Below the pieces are notes generated by a model that ran no database searches, was not told the DNA's origin, and was given only the letters and a program-made list of their open reading frames with translations. Shown in pieces: positions 13,240 to 25,577 of a stretch of 64,000 bases of DNA; the stretch's first letter is position 1, and each line of letters opens with the position of its first letter. This DNA is from Pelobates cultripes (Eukaryota; Chordata; Amphibia; Anura; Pelobatidae): positions 65,839,576 through 65,903,575 of the forward strand of contig OW240924.1 of assembly GCA_933207985.1 (NCBI GenBank), in the 5' to 3' direction. Made by a program: the position numbers and the translations under genes.

Positions 13240-13705
13240 TTTATTATAATAATTATTATATTATAATTTGTGTAGCGCCAACAAATTCCACAGCGCTTTA
13301 CAATGGGTGGACGAACAGACATGTAGTTGTAACCAGACAAGTTGGACACACAGGAACAGTGAGGTTGAGGGCCCTGCTCAATGAGCTTACATGCTAGAGG
13401 GAGTGGGGTAAAATGACACAAAAAGGTAAGGATAGTATTAGACTAGTGACAGTTGCAGAAGAGGAATCAGTCAGGAGCTATTAACAGTTTAATTGATACG
13501 CTTTTATGAAGAAGTGGGTTTTTAATAATTTTTTGAAGGAGTGGAGACTGGGTGAGCATGTAACAGAGGAGGGAAGTGAGTTCCACAGGAACGGTGCAGC
13601 CCTTGAGAAGTCTTGAAGGCGAGCATCAGAGGTGGGAGTACGGACAGAAGATAGACGTAAGTCTTCAGCAGAGTGTAAGGGCCTAGGCGGGACATACTTG
13701 TGTAT
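13240..13705 (-). mobile_element. L2-type LINE, 3' end fragment
   Basis: On the minus strand this is the 3' end of a non-LTR retrotransposon. It has the end of the RT ORF (minus frame over 13481-13705, with CGACTYAAGGLQ-like residues replaced here by SARLQDFSRAAPFLWNSLP), a 3' UTR containing the reverse complement of AGCGCTTTACAATGGGTGG, and a TAA-rich tail at about 13240-13268. It matches the copy at 31579-32648 almost phrase for phrase until 13705, where similarity stops abruptly, as expected for 5' truncation on insertion. Not capable of movement. Confidence 0.75.
13481..13705 (-). pseudogene. L2-type reverse transcriptase, C-terminal remnant
   Basis: About 75 codons from the C-terminal end of an L2-clade RT polyprotein remain, recognised by the pattern LRLSSVRTPTSDARLQDFSR followed by a WNSLPSSV motif and ending in KAYQLNC. 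The same residues occur in the copy ending at 31814. The upstream RT catalytic domain is absent because the insertion is 5'-truncated. The open frame runs a little past the element into flanking sequence, which is fortuitous. Confidence 0.7.
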
Positions 13706-16700
13706 TAACAGCTCAAACAGATAGAGTGTGCAATCATATTTTTTCCTTATTAAAATATACATTATTAATGTATAAAGAAAGCTTTAACAATATGTTGATG
13801 TATGTGTATCGAAGAATAGTGTGACAAACAATTAAATGATATAGCAGAAGGTATTATTTATCCAGGTCAGCTGTTTATAGCTCATAGACATCTGGAATAA
13901 CGGTCTCATTCCAATGGTGTAAATAACTTAGATAGCTATGTGGTTTCATTTGTGGATCAAAAATTATATTGTTCAAGGAAATAATTCCCAAGATGAGAGC
14001 ATTTACTGTATATGACAGGTTAACATAATGCAATATACATTCTTTGTAGTCTTTTCAAGATTTTTTTATTCTCATTTTACAGCTATTCCTCTGCCAAATC
14101 AGAATTTCAGGAAAATCTACCATTTTACTGTTTCTCCATTTCTGGCTTCCCACTGTTTTATTACATTGTAATCTCAATAGTAAATAACTGTACTGGGATT
14201 CTAAATGAATGCACTTGAATTATTGCACAATCATATGTGGTTGGTATTTAATTCTTGTCTGTTTTGGACATGTATTTAAAATGTTAATTTTAAATCCAAA
14301 ACAGCAACATTAACTTATTAAAACAATTGCCCAAAATAAGTGTAGTACCTGTAAATAAAGAAAGAGATCAGAAACAGACTTTAGAACCTGAGATCTTAAT
14401 TTTCTTGGAGGTAATGCATGAATGTTGTCCCCCTAAAGTAAAAGGACAGCTATCATAGCATGATATATTTATGTTTTGGATTCTTCAAATGATAATATAT
14501 TATAATATTTCAGCAAATTCCCTGTCTACCAGAAAATCTTCCCACTTTCACCTACCATCTTTTTTCTTCTTCTGTCAGATTACTAATTCATTCAACCGTT
14601 AGATCTCTGCCATGGAGTTAAGCCAACACAGAGTGGTGACAGATGTCTTCACCACCCAGTACATAGGCTGAATCAATGCAGACTATGTCTGTTTTATATG
14701 TTGACAGCCATTAGCATTGGTTAGTAATGTGTTGGGTTGAGGTTAAGGAGTTATGGAAAAAGAGAACGATAACTGTAAGGAAGATAAAGGGGAAAGAGAG
14801 AAGGGAGAAAACATAGAGAGGTGGGCATGGAAGGATCACATGTTGGAGTGGCAGGAACATATAAGGATATGAGGTTTAGCGAACCTTGCCGTGGCCAGTA
14901 CCCCTATGTGGGAAGTGTGAGTTCATAAAGCCAAGTCTCCCATATTTTATTAACATGTTTTATCATGTCATGAATCAAAGAAGAAAGCCAGTTCATCTTT
15001 CGTGCCTCCTCTGTTTTGCATATCACATCTCCCAAGGTTGGAATTTTAGGAACTCCTCAGCATTCCGCTATAACCCATTTAGTTCAAAGGACTATTTTTG
15101 ATATTAGTTTATTTTGGGCTCTTGGAATATTTAAAAAATATCTCAATGTGGTTTGGTAAGTAACCATAGCAAGGGGTCCTTTGGGATATCAGTGTGTAAA
15201 ACTTTAGATGCTAACTATGAGACTTCTGTCCATAATTGTCAATTTAAGTGCATTCTCACATAAGTGGTAATATGTACCCCTGTGTCCACATCCCTTCTAG
15301 CGAAGGTCTGAAGCAGAGCTATCCATCTGTTTTAGCCTATGGGGTTATAGTAACCGTGGCTTTGACTTTCATTATGCCTCTCCAACCTGATGGGTCTTCA
15401 GGGAGTCCCAGATCCCTATCCCAAGCTGAGACATATGACAGCTAACTTTCATTAGTGTTTGAGTTTAGTAAGAAGTAAATTATTAATATCTGGCTTTTCT
15501 GTAGCGGGCATTGTATGCATGCTTTTTCAAATACTGTTAAGGCAGTGGTACTGCCTTTTATATTAGTCGGTGTGTCTAAAAAGCTGCGGATCTGCAAGTA
15601 CCAGAAGTGGTCGATCATAGTGAATGGTGTTTTTTTGGGTTATTCAGCAAATGGGATTATCTGCTGGTCCTGGAAGAACATGTGAATCCTGAGGAGTTCA
15701 TTATGTTATCTTATCGGGTAAAATACCAAGAGTTCATGCCCGGGGCAAACTGTCCATTTCTCAATATTGGGGCTAGGGGTTAGGGGGGTGAGACTAGAGA
15801 TAATTTTGTTGTAAATTTGACCCACACCTTAATGGAGGTCTCCAAGGCTGGTGTTGTCGGTGGGATCAGGGGTTGCGCTTGTTTTAGGATAGAATTTGTA
15901 TCTATTTTTAATAATGTTTTGTTATTCTAATATGTTGACCAATAATATATTAGTATGTAAAGGGGCTGCAAATAAAAATGACAAATAAGGGACACTAATG
16001 GTGTATTTTCCAAACTGTTTGTCAATTTGTGTCTTATCCGAGGAATTGAAGATTCCATAGTGTGTGTTGAATTAATCAAGATACAATTGTGATGCGCCAC
16101 TCTGTCTACACATCATATATTATTAGAATCAGCTTTTGCAGTCATCTACATGTCCACTCACTGGGATTAAAAGCAGCAGAATAGGTATGGAAAAAACAGT
16201 GGTGATAAATGCATTCATAAGGAAACATATGTGCTTATTTATACATGAGATCAATAGAATATTTGGCTCACGCAACTGTTACTGCCACAGTAAAACCACA
16301 TTCATAATAATAGTGGTGTCAGCATTAATCAGCAGTTCTGCAGAAAGTCTTGAGAGCACATATGTTTCCTAAAGAACTGTTTTTCACCCGTGGCCATACA
16401 TTATATTTTCAGATGCTTGTGCACATAAGCACTTTTTAATACTTTTGCTTTATTTTTTTTCCCAATAAATATTTGCAGTAAATATTTCCAGAAAGGTTCT
16501 TATCCTCATCTAACTTAATTCCTTATGGCGATTTTATAGTGATTTTTATAGCTTTCCCTAAAACTCTTTAAATGAACTGTGGACACAATTATTGAATGGA
16601 TATGACATGTTAAATAGCAGCTGCACTAAGCTATTCCCTGTTAACTGAAAGACCTACAGAACTGATGCTTAAAAGATTTATAAATATAATTAATTCATAA

Positions 16701-16758
16701 ATGTCCACTGGAACCCTCAAACATTGACATGTGTATTGATGTCTGTTTTTTGTGAATA
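13706..16758. other. Non-coding DNA
   Basis: No gene recognised. The stretch 14740-15860 is moderately GC-richer with purine-rich beginnings and could hold an old LINE untranslated region, but no coding motif supports that. Open frames at 14886 and 15248 are short and show no family signature. Confidence 0.45.
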
Positions 16759-16760
16759 TA

Positions 16761-18196
16761 CAGTCAGGTCCGGAAATGTTTGCACAATGACACAACTTTC
16801 AATCCTGGCTCTGTAAGCCACCACAATGAATTTGCAATGAAACAACCAAAATGCAGTTGAAGTACAGACTTTCAGCTTTAATTCAAGGGGATGTACAAAA
16901 ATATTGTCTGAAACTTTTAGGAATTGCAATCATTTTCACAGCACCCTTATTTCAGGGGCTCAAATGTAATTGGACAAATTAACACAATCATAAATATAAT
17001 GTTAATTGTTAAACTTTTGTTGAGAATCCTTTTCAGGCAATGACTGCTTCAAGTCTGGAATGCATTGATATTACCAAATGCTGGGTTTCCTCCTTTGTGA
17101 TGCTTTGCCAGACCTTTACTGTCTTCTGTTGTTGTTTGTCTTCAGCAAGTGAAATGCATGCTCAATCAGGTTGAGTTCAGGTGATTGACTTGGCCATTGC
17201 AAAATACTCCACCTCTTTGCCTTAAACAAGGTTGCTTTCTGTATAGTGAAGCACCATCAAATCAACTTCCCTGAAATTGGCTGAATCTGAGCAGAACATA
17301 TATCCCAATGCATTTCAGAAATCATCTGGCTGTGTTTGTCTTCTGTCACATCATCAATAAACACTAGTGACCCAGTGCCATTGAAAGTCATGCATGCTCA
17401 TGGCATCACATTGCCTCCACCTTGTTTTACAGATGATGTGGTACGCTTTGGATCATGAGCCGTTCCAAGCCTTCTCCATACTTTTTTCTTCCCATTATTC
17501 TGGTACAGGTTGATCTTAATTTCATCTGGCCAAAGAATGCTGTTCCAGAATTGGAAGATCTGGCCTTTCTATTCTTAAAGCTTATGAATGGTTTGCACCA
17601 TGTGGTGAACCCTCTATATTTGCTCTCATGAAGTCTTCTCTTTATGGTAGACTTGGATAATGATATGTCTACATCCTGGATAGTATTCTTCACTTGGCTG
17701 GATGAGGTGAAGGGGTTTTTGTTTACCATGGATAGGATCCTATGATCATCCACTACTGTTGTAGTAGTGGACTTTTTGTGTTGCAGAGCTCACTAGTGAC
17801 TTTTTTTCTCAGACTGTACCAAACTGTTGATTTGGCCACTACTAATGTTCCTGCTATCTCTCTGATGTTTTTTTGTGTTTGCAGCCTAAGGATGGTGTGC
17901 TTTACTTGCACTGAGAGCTCCTTTGACCAAATGTTGGGGATTCACAGCTTACAAATGCAAAAGACATACCTAGAATTAACCCCAGACATTTAACCTGCTT
18001 ATTTGATGAAGAAATAACAAAGGGCCCACACTTGTTCATGAAACAGATTTTGAGTCAATTGTCCAATTGCTTTTGGTCCCTTGAAAAAAAAAAAAGTGGG
18101 CTGCATATTGAAGAGCTGTAATTCCTGATCCCTTCCTCCAATTTGGATGTGAATATATTCATATTTAAGCTGCGAGACTGCACTTTAAACTTAATA
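16761..18196 (-). mobile_element. Tc1-like DNA transposon, degenerate
   Basis: Left end starts CAGTCAGGTCCGGAAATG directly after a TA dinucleotide, the expected Tc1/mariner target. The right side (18070-18196) holds an inverted, diverged match to the inner part of the left terminus, including a form of CAGACTTTCAGCTTTAAT. The outermost right terminus is missing, so the element is 3'-truncated or eroded at about 18196. It carries a minus-strand transposase remnant. The long terminal repeats of roughly 200 bp are typical of vertebrate Tc1 elements of this group. Confidence 0.7.
17030..17945 (-). pseudogene. Tc1-like transposase remnant
   Basis: Minus-strand translation gives an N-terminal helix-turn-helix segment with IREIAGTLVVAKSTV (about 17830-17890), then a shift of frame near 17750. 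After it, a 108-codon run (17427-17753) has STIKRRLHESKYRG and a catalytic-domain segment with damaged FFGQMKLRSTCTRIMG. Further downstream, recognisable transposase-like wording continues without an open frame. Several stops and frameshifts make it inactive. The first catalytic Asp region is altered and the DD34E triad cannot be reconstructed with confidence. Confidence 0.6.
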
Positions 18197-18199
18197 TTT

Positions 18200-19560
18200 A
18201 ACTGTAACCGTAGCAATGTTTGAAGCAGGCTTGTAAGATTCTAAATACCAAGCCAAACCAAGCCAAAAGTAGAAACATAAATTTGCATTGCTATACTGCA
18301 AGTTCAATTTTAAAAGATTATGGATTAAGGTGTCAGAGTGTCATCAAGATTGAGAATTCTGCACTAAAAATGTATTAGCTTCCTAACCTATAAACTAGCA
18401 GTTTTGAATCATCTATTTGAGTCACCACAGTGCTGTGTCATCCTCGTTCTGTAAGAGTGTTTGATACCAGATACTTTTCTCTGACCTCATGTCAATTATC
18501 CAAGCTGTCATCATTGACTCTGTGTTCTAAACCGAACGTTGATGATGCTACTGACCATTGCCGATCAATGACCTCACCAGGAAGAGACCAGAAACACCTA
18601 GAAATACCTATAGTTTGATCCCTTTCATTGTTTTTCCATTCTATAATGTAGTATTAGCATTATATTAATTACCTGTTGTTACTTGACTTGTTATGTTTTA
18701 ATTCTGGTTTCGCGTGTCGTCATTATTTGTGTATTTTATTCTCTGCATTAAAACTATAGGTAGCTATTTGTTTGTTCTGTTTTCTAGTTCCATGATTTTA
18801 GTTTGTGCTTGTTTACAATATCTACTTACGTGTCTCCCGTCTGTTTCCATCTTTCAGTAGGAAACTTCTTCGTTAAGCCTGGCCACCTCTTGAGGACAAG
18901 TAATTTGTCTCCACTTAACACTTTTTCTATATATATGTTTCTCAAGTTTTGACACTGTCTAGTACTCAGTTAGAACACTGATCTGCTTTCAAGTAAACCT
19001 CAGGTAACCTCTGCATTCTCTATATTTCTCATTTTGTCTGTGCACTTCTGAATTGTTTGACCTGCAGTTGTCCCCGCATGACTAAGTAAAAGCAAGAATG
19101 ATGTTTTTAGTGGATGATCTGTGTTTTTAATGAGCTACAATGTATTTTAATTGGTGTTTTAAAATACTGCAATGAGCAGTAATTTTCTTTTTGCTCACCT
19201 GATGACGGAGTTAAATCAATCAGAAGGTACTGAAAGATTCAGCTTGGAACAGCTCACAGACACTAATTAATTTGTACATCTACCCAAAGTCAGTGTACAT
19301 TTATAAACACACAAGAACACGAAGTTACATATATAGTTACATTGTAATATTGGTTCGAAAATGATTCAGGTCTATCATGTTTAACTTTTGACACATCTTA
19401 TTTTCTGCTGCTGATAAATTTGGCAAATTTTCTAGTGAACAAATGGAAATAAAATCACTCTTGTCTCCAAAGAGGTAAAATGCCAATTAGGTTCCCTCTT
19501 GGATCAATAAACGGGTTCTTTGTGTACACATATATGTATCTTTTATTTCATATTAGACTT
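18200..19560. other. Non-coding DNA, nothing recognised
   Basis: AT-rich sequence with pyrimidine-rich patches around 18700-19080. No open frame with family motifs, no element ends, no RNA gene seen. Confidence 0.5.
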
Positions 19561-19564
19561 AAGG

Positions 19565-19850
19565 ATTCCATTAGGTTGAAACTGTAATTCGTCCGTATTT
19601 GGGCGAATCAGGTGATAGGCTGGATTCTCGATTTCTGAGCCAAACTGTAGCTGAATCAGGAAATCAAACAAAATGTACAATGGCTGAGCATGTTTGTTTT
19701 AATTTGTGATTCTGAATTCCACCCATGGCACCAAAAAAGGAAATTATTGATGGGGAAAAATGTGATTGATGGCTAGGGGACAGCCACTAAATGTTGATTT
19801 TATTAACAGATCACGTGAGAAGTGACCAAGAGAGGTGAGAAAAGGAGGAG
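19565..19850 (+). repeat. Interspersed repeat shared with 50690-50920
   Basis: Phrases such as CATGTTTGTTTTAATTTGT, ACTAAATGTTGATTTTATT and GATCACGTGAGAAGTG recur in the same order at 50780-50912 (ACTAAATGGTGATTTTATT, GATCAAGTGAGAAGTG). The two are diverged but clearly related. Class unknown; no coding capacity. A third possible relative is near 63830-63930. Confidence 0.45.
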
Positions 19851-20284
19851 CAGTAAAAAGTAAATATTTATATTATGTATATTTAATAAACACTGGTAAA
19901 TAAATTTCCCTCTATTGGTGACTTTTTCTCACTTGATCCGCGAACCAAAGTGAGGGAAAATTTTCCTATCAGTGAACTGAAAAATATATTTATATTATGT
20001 ATATATACACTGCAGTACACTGACTGCCCATTTTTGCTTCCTTTCGGTTCATTTGAGTTATTTCCCTAATCAGTTTTTTGGGATCAAAAGTCTGCCGAGC
20101 AAAAATGACATAATGATGAAATTCGTGTGTTAACCTCCAGAAATTTATTTTTTGAAAAGTTGTTTGGTCAAACCGAATTTCTCCGTGCACAAGTCAACTG
20201 CATATTTTCTTTAAAAAACAAACAAACATCCACACCTTTTTTTATTTAAAAAAACAAGTCTGCTGTCCAATAATGTAATCAAAT

Positions 20285-21125
20285 AGCTTTGATTTAGGTA
20301 AACTAGAAAAATGGGCAGAATTGTGGCAACTGACATTTAATGTGGATAAGTGCAAGATAATGTATCTTGGACGTAAAAACCCAAGGACAGAGTACAGAAT
20401 ATTTGATAGAGTCCTAACCTCAACATATGAGGAAAGGGATTTAGGGGTGATTATTTCTGATGACTTAAAGGTAGGCAGACAATGTAAAAGAGCAGCAGGA
20501 AATGCTAGCATAATGCTTGATTGTATAGGGAGAGGTATTAGCAGTAGAAAGAGGGAAGTGCTCATGCCATCGTACAGAACACTGGTGAGACCTCACTTGG
20601 AGTATTGTACACAGTACTGGAGACCGTATCTTCAGAAGGATATTGATACCTTAGAGAGGGTTCAGAGAAGGGCTACTAAACTGGTTCATGGATTGCGGGA
20701 TAAAACTTACCAGGAAAGGTTAAAGGATCTTAACATGTATAGCTTGGAGGAAAGACGAGACAGGGGGGATATGATGGAAACATTTAAATATATAAAGGGA
20801 ATCAACACAGTAAAGGAGGAGACTATATTTAAAAGAAGAAAAACTACCACAACAAGAGGACATAGTCTTAAATTAGAGGGACGAAGGTTTAAAAATAATA
20901 TCAGTAAGTATTACTTTACTGAGAGGGTTGTAGATGCATGGAATAGCCTTCCAGCTGAAGTGGTAGAGGTTAACACAGTAAAGGAGTTTAAGCATGCGTG
21001 GGATAGGCATAAGGCTATCCTAGATATAATATAAGGCCAGGGACTAATGAAAGTATTTAGAAAATTGGGCAGACTAGATGGGCCGAATGGTTCTTATCTG
21101 CCGTCACATTCTATGTTTCTATGTT
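20285..21125 (+). mobile_element. CR1-type LINE, 5'-truncated
   Basis: A plus-strand RT C-terminal coding region is followed by a very short 3' UTR (GATGGGCCGAATGGTTC) and an 8-bp tail repeat ATTCTATG/TTTCTATG at about 21108-21124. That combination is the usual 3' end of CR1-type elements. The 5' truncation lies near 20285. Immediately downstream (21127) an older LINE remnant lies in the opposite orientation, so this copy may have inserted into it. Confidence 0.75.
20321..21034 (+). pseudogene. CR1-type reverse transcriptase C-terminal fragment
   Basis: A 237-residue open frame covers the thumb and C-terminal region of a CR1-clade RT. It shows FNVDKCKIMYLGR, ERDLGVIISDDLK, LVRPHLEYC at about residue 90, LERVQRRATKLV, LEERRDRGDMM and a C-terminal DAWNSLPAEVVE. 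These are characteristic of the region after the catalytic palm. The palm with its YADD/FADD box and the endonuclease are absent because of 5' truncation. The first Met is internal to the conserved region (the frame is open upstream with LGKLEKWAELW), so it is not a real start. The frame is intact, which suggests a fairly recent insertion. Confidence 0.75.
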
Positions 21126-21126
21126 T

Positions 21127-21595
21127 AATATCTGGCTTGGACTGTGTTACCTTATCGACATTTGTTTCATCTGCAAACATTTGACACTTGAGTTTGATGC
21201 CCATTGCAATTTCATTAATAAATGGATTAAAAACAGGTCGACCCAGAAAAGACCCTAATGTACTCCACTAACCACTTTTGCCGAACTTTTGTCCAATTTG
21301 AAAGTTTCTCTGAACTACTACTCTCTGTTCATAAGCTATTGTTCCATCCAATAGGAAGTACCTTAATCTTTTCCATCATTTTCATTTAACCTGTATGATA
21401 ACAATAGTAACGGCTTGGTAAAATCCAAGTAGAACACATCTATGGCAACACCCTGATCTATACTTCTTCTTATGTTTTCGTAGAATGAAGTTAAGTTAGA
21501 CTGACATAATCTTTCCTTCATAAAACCATGTTGATTCCTTCTAAGGCTGTTGCTGTTCACAGGCAATTCTTGAATATTATCCTTTTATAACCCTT
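21127..21595 (-). pseudogene. CR1-type RT palm remnant, opposite strand
   Basis: Minus-strand translation gives NQHGFMKERLCQSNLTSFYE and DQGVAIDVFYLDFTKP, then after frame disruptions a run like GRPVFNPFINEIAMG and FADETNVDKV. These correspond to the RT fingers and palm, including a mutated FADDT box (D to E at the second catalytic Asp). Several frameshifts and a stop separate the pieces, so it is an old inactive copy. It abuts the tail of the plus-strand CR1-type copy at 21125. Confidence 0.6.
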
Positions 21596-21599
21596 CATA

Positions 21600-22334
21600 T
21601 AATTTCCCAACCACAGATGTTAAGCTCACAGGTCAGTCAAATCTCAAAAGGCTGTTCAAACTCTTCTGGAAAGCACTGGCTTTCAACAAAGCAGGCGTGC
21701 TATTGATATTTTAGAAGACTCTGCACAGTAATAGTCCAGCAAGCTTTGTTTTTCATTTGCACCTCCAGTAAATGGCGGTGTTATTATTTCACATTGAGCC
21801 CCAAGGTTCTAAGTCAGGGGATCCCTTAAAGCAGAAATACCAAAATATTTTAATTATCGTCTTGAAAGCTGATGAGTGTCTTGCCAACTATCCAGGGTTA
21901 CAATTTAATTAACAAACTGAATTTTTTTGAAGATTTAGTAACTATACCACAAAATGTCACGGCTTACAGTGTTTAAGCGGATTAGTGGCGCTTGGCTCCT
22001 AAGCAGAAAAGACAACATATTAGCGTGTACAGTAATGCTTCTATACTGTTACAGCAAAGTTCTTATTTAGGCAGCTTTATATGAAACAGTGTGAGCAATA
22101 AAGTAAAGTATTCTCTAGAAATATTACAATTAGTTTCCTAGATGATTTCACATCTAAAAAGTGTTTGTGTCTATTAGACAAGGTCAATGGGGCTGCTTGT
22201 GCCGAGGGCCCAACATACACACTGGACTAAGAGAAGCAGTAACGTAGTAACTGATGATTGTACAACTTCTTGGTCTTGTTCTGTTAAATGAAATTGAGAG
22301 TAAAACAAACAGGTTATCATATTATAATTGTAGA
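21600..22334. other. Non-coding DNA, nothing recognised
   Basis: Possibly the decayed continuation of the neighbouring LINE remnant, but no motif confirms this. No gene or RNA seen. Confidence 0.4.
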
Positions 22335-22515
22335 TGGATTTTTTTTAATTATTATTAATAATAATAAATTGCATGTATATAGGGCTATCATATTTCTTAG
22401 AGCTTTACAATTATAGAATGGGGATATTTAACAAGTAATCTACAGACAAAATAATATTTACAGAGGCAAGAGGTAAAAAAAGGCCCCGTCAAACTAGCTT
22501 ACAGTTTACAAGAAT
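22335..22515 (-). mobile_element. L2-type LINE 3' tail remnant
   Basis: An ATT/AAT-rich tail is followed by a diverged version of the TATATAGCGC...AGCGCTTTACAAT 3' UTR phrase (here GGGCTATC...AGAGCTTTACAAT) and a phrase like CAAACTAGCTTACAGT, matching the CAAACGAGCTTACAGACT of the copy at 60632. Only the extreme 3' end is present. Non-coding. Confidence 0.5.
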
Positions 22516-23024
22516 ATGAAAATGTAATTTCAAATGTAACTACGTGTAACAACTAATGTGTCTATGTGTCTTAGTAGACTTCATATAGCCTGTTAGGACT
22601 ATAGGAAAAGAGAAAACTAATGTGACTCAGCACACTTATTATAGCAGCTATGAACCATCAGAAACGTGTTTAAGTTGTTTCTGTACCCCAGTCCATGCCC
22701 ATTCCTTAGGTTACTGCTACACAGAGTTTGCATATTCTGATGCCTGAAAACACCAATTTTAAAGAATACCTGCCTTCCTTGTTTCTTTTTTTCCCCACTA
22801 ACTGCCCAGTGCAAACCTGTTATCAGTTTGGATCAGGTACGACAACATTACCGCACCTCTATCAAGTCTTAGAGTTCTGTACTGTAAATTTCAACGAACC
22901 ATTATGGATTTTTTTATCTCACTTTTGGGGGCATCAGGGATGGGACCTTAGATACCTCAGTGTGACCATGTTACACTAGAGTGCTATCACGCAGTATAGT
23001 AAACCCACCGAAAACCCTAGCATG
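22516..23024. other. Non-coding DNA, nothing recognised
   Basis: No element ends, motif-bearing open frame or RNA gene is visible here. Confidence 0.4.
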
Positions 23025-23600
23025 TATTACTGAACCTTAGAATGGCAGGGTTTAACGTAGGTTGAAAAGAGTGTTTAAGGAACAACCAAAAGTCAGGATA
23101 CCAGAGATCAGGAGAATGATACAAGAATAGCCGGGTTCAGGATACCAGAAAGAAGCAAGTCAAAATACAAGCCAAGTCAGGGAACCAAAAAACAGAAAAG
23201 TTTAAAGCCGAGCCAAAACACAGAAATACCTAATAAACACAGGGAGTACCAAATAGCACTAAGGGGAACAGAAGGGATCACAATAAGGCAAGGAACAAAG
23301 CAAAAGGCGCCAATTTTATAAAGGAGCATCTTTTGCTTTAAGACTACACCCCCAAAGTATTCTGGGCCGGTATTGATGACGCGGGACCGTATGTGTAGCA
23401 TCATTAAAAGGGGCATGACTCCAGCGGTTACGGTTAGGGTCCGAATTACCAAAGTTCCGAATTGCTGAAGTTCCGAATTGCCAAAGTGCCGAACTGAACC
23501 GAACTGAATGCCATTGGTCCAAATTGCCAAAGCAGACAATTTTTTTTACTTACCCGAATTTCCAAACCGAACCAAAACATTTTTTTTCCCATGCACATCT
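23025..23600 (-). repeat. Interspersed repeat plus short AGTTCCGAATT tandem
   Basis: The first 400 bases repeat the family at 4555-4900 (CCTTAGAATGGCAGG and AAGTCAGGATACCAG phrases). From 23440 to about 23530 a 16-bp unit close to AAAGTTCCGAATTGCC is repeated four to five times with drift. The 120-residue minus-strand open frame across this block has no family motif and is most likely fortuitous. Confidence 0.45.
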
Positions 23601-25144
23601 CTGGAATTCCCTGTCTCTTACTGAATGTCATCTCACCAACACCTACAGGTAGGCGTGATATAAATGGGATAAATAACAGCAACATTTACAATGATAAGTG
23701 GGATATATTATAAAAATATCATTATTGAATTTATTAAATTTTTCTAATAAAGCTTGATTTTTTTTTCTCTCTCATTTCTAATGGCATCTACCCCCATCAC
23801 ATTCATTCGGCTGTCTTTACAATCCCTTCTTCTATGAGACAAATTAGATTCAAAAAGCAATTTCTATTTCTTTCTTTTTCCTTTTTTTTTTGCTGCCGTA
23901 GATCATGAAAGGGAACACACTGCTGATACATATGCCACTTGTCTTCTAACGTCAGCCTGTACTTTGAGGTGAAGGATATTATTTGTAGTATTTTCCACTT
24001 TATGAAGAGAAAAATTGAAGACAGCAATTCTGTGTCCTGGTTTACCCTTTGTGTGAGGCAACACGTTCTTCTCCAATGTGCATGGTTTTAAAGTTATGTT
24101 TTTTTAAAGCTACATTTTGTTCATGCTCACAGCAAAACAAAGCAATACTTTGCCAGTCGTCTAACTCTACGATACTTTGCATAACATTTGTGTGAACATT
24201 TATGGTATTACCCAATAGTGGTTCAACTTCATATCTGTTTATGTTTTATGTTAGTTGAATGATTTGTACAGCATGTTCTGCCTGTTAAATTCCATGTTGG
24301 TAGCTTCCAATTTTCTCAATATGTATTTGGACTGAGAATCGGAACTTCAACAGAATGACACTGATTGGCTGGAAAATTGTCATTGGGACATAACTGGGTA
24401 TGTTTACTCCCTAGCTTTCTCACGTAGGAAGAAAATATGTAATGGTTTTGGGAACAGAAATATAGCAAAGTTTAAGAATGTGTTTTGTGCCGGAAAAGTA
24501 ATAAAACACTCTAATTATTTGTTTTTTATGCGGTATGTGGATGGGTGGATGGCATGAAGATCTGGGAGATGTGCGTGGGGCGTGAAGTTTGGGGATTCCT
24601 GATTTAATCTAGTGAAACAAAACAATGTTTGTACCACTCTCGGGATTTTAGCTATTTCACCTCACATGGAAAGCAAGAAGCTATATTTTGCTGCCAAAGC
24701 ATTAACTACTGGATGGACTTAACAACAAAGGAATTTAGTTTTCATTCAGGAAAATAGTTGTGGTGGACGAACTCGTCAGCTATGATCTACTTCTGTCAAA
24801 TAAACTTGGCTGTCCAGAAGCAGTTCTGCCTTCATAAAAGCTGCTTTAAATCAAATCCAGTAGGATAGAGATTTGTTTTTTTGTAGTAATGTAAAGAGGC
24901 ATTAACGTTTAGCAGCTGTTACATATTAATTAATGTAAATCCAGTTGGATGCATGGGATTTGCTTGTGGTATCTAGTACAGTTACAGGTTTCTAGTTCTG
25001 TTCCTTGTCAATATATTTAGTGAAGCAATACAATACCTCTATTCACAATGATGCTGTAAAATAAAGTGCTTAAATAAAAAGCTCATTTACTCTCAGTGGT
25101 TTCAGACTAATATAAACAATATCTAAAAAAAAAATCACTTGATT
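23601..25144. other. Non-coding DNA, nothing recognised
   Basis: AT-rich, with only short random open frames. Confidence 0.4.
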
Positions 25145-25200
25145 TTACCCATTGTACAGCGTTACGGAATGTGATGGCGCTATATAAATAATAAAATAAT
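25145..25200 (+). mobile_element. L2-type LINE 3' tail fragment
   Basis: Reads CCATTGTACAGCGTTACGGA and GGCGCTATATAAATAATAAA, the plus-strand version of the L2 3' UTR end followed by its A/T tail. About 55 bases only. Confidence 0.5.
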
Positions 25201-25577
25201 AGCAATTACATCAGATGTGAGGTAGGCTCCTAAACAGTATTTCACCAGGATTAGGCAGCACCTTCCCCTGTCCATTGTCATGGCACTTGGCCCAGCTAAC
25301 CTGACCTCAATGTCCAAAGACCCTTCCACCAAATGTATTTCTTTAGTGTTTCCAACTTACCGGCTTTGCACAATAAAATAAAAACATTTATGTATTCATT
25401 TCCATGTCTGTATCCTCAATGACATATTGCACATAGAGGGGCTGATGTCTAAATAGCACCAGAGTTGTGTCCCTTTACCAAGGCAGGTATCAATGAGAAG
25501 AGTGAAGCTACTGTGGTGAAAGAAAAAGCCACAATGGTTCATGCACTGTGTCCAGATTCCATGGCCCACAACCTGTC
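25201..25577. other. Non-coding DNA, nothing recognised
   Basis: No motif, open frame or repeat termini seen. Confidence 0.4.

Noticed and set aside
23177..23539. 120-residue minus-strand protein
   Set aside because: Lies over an interspersed repeat and a 16-bp tandem; residue pattern reflects the tandem unit.
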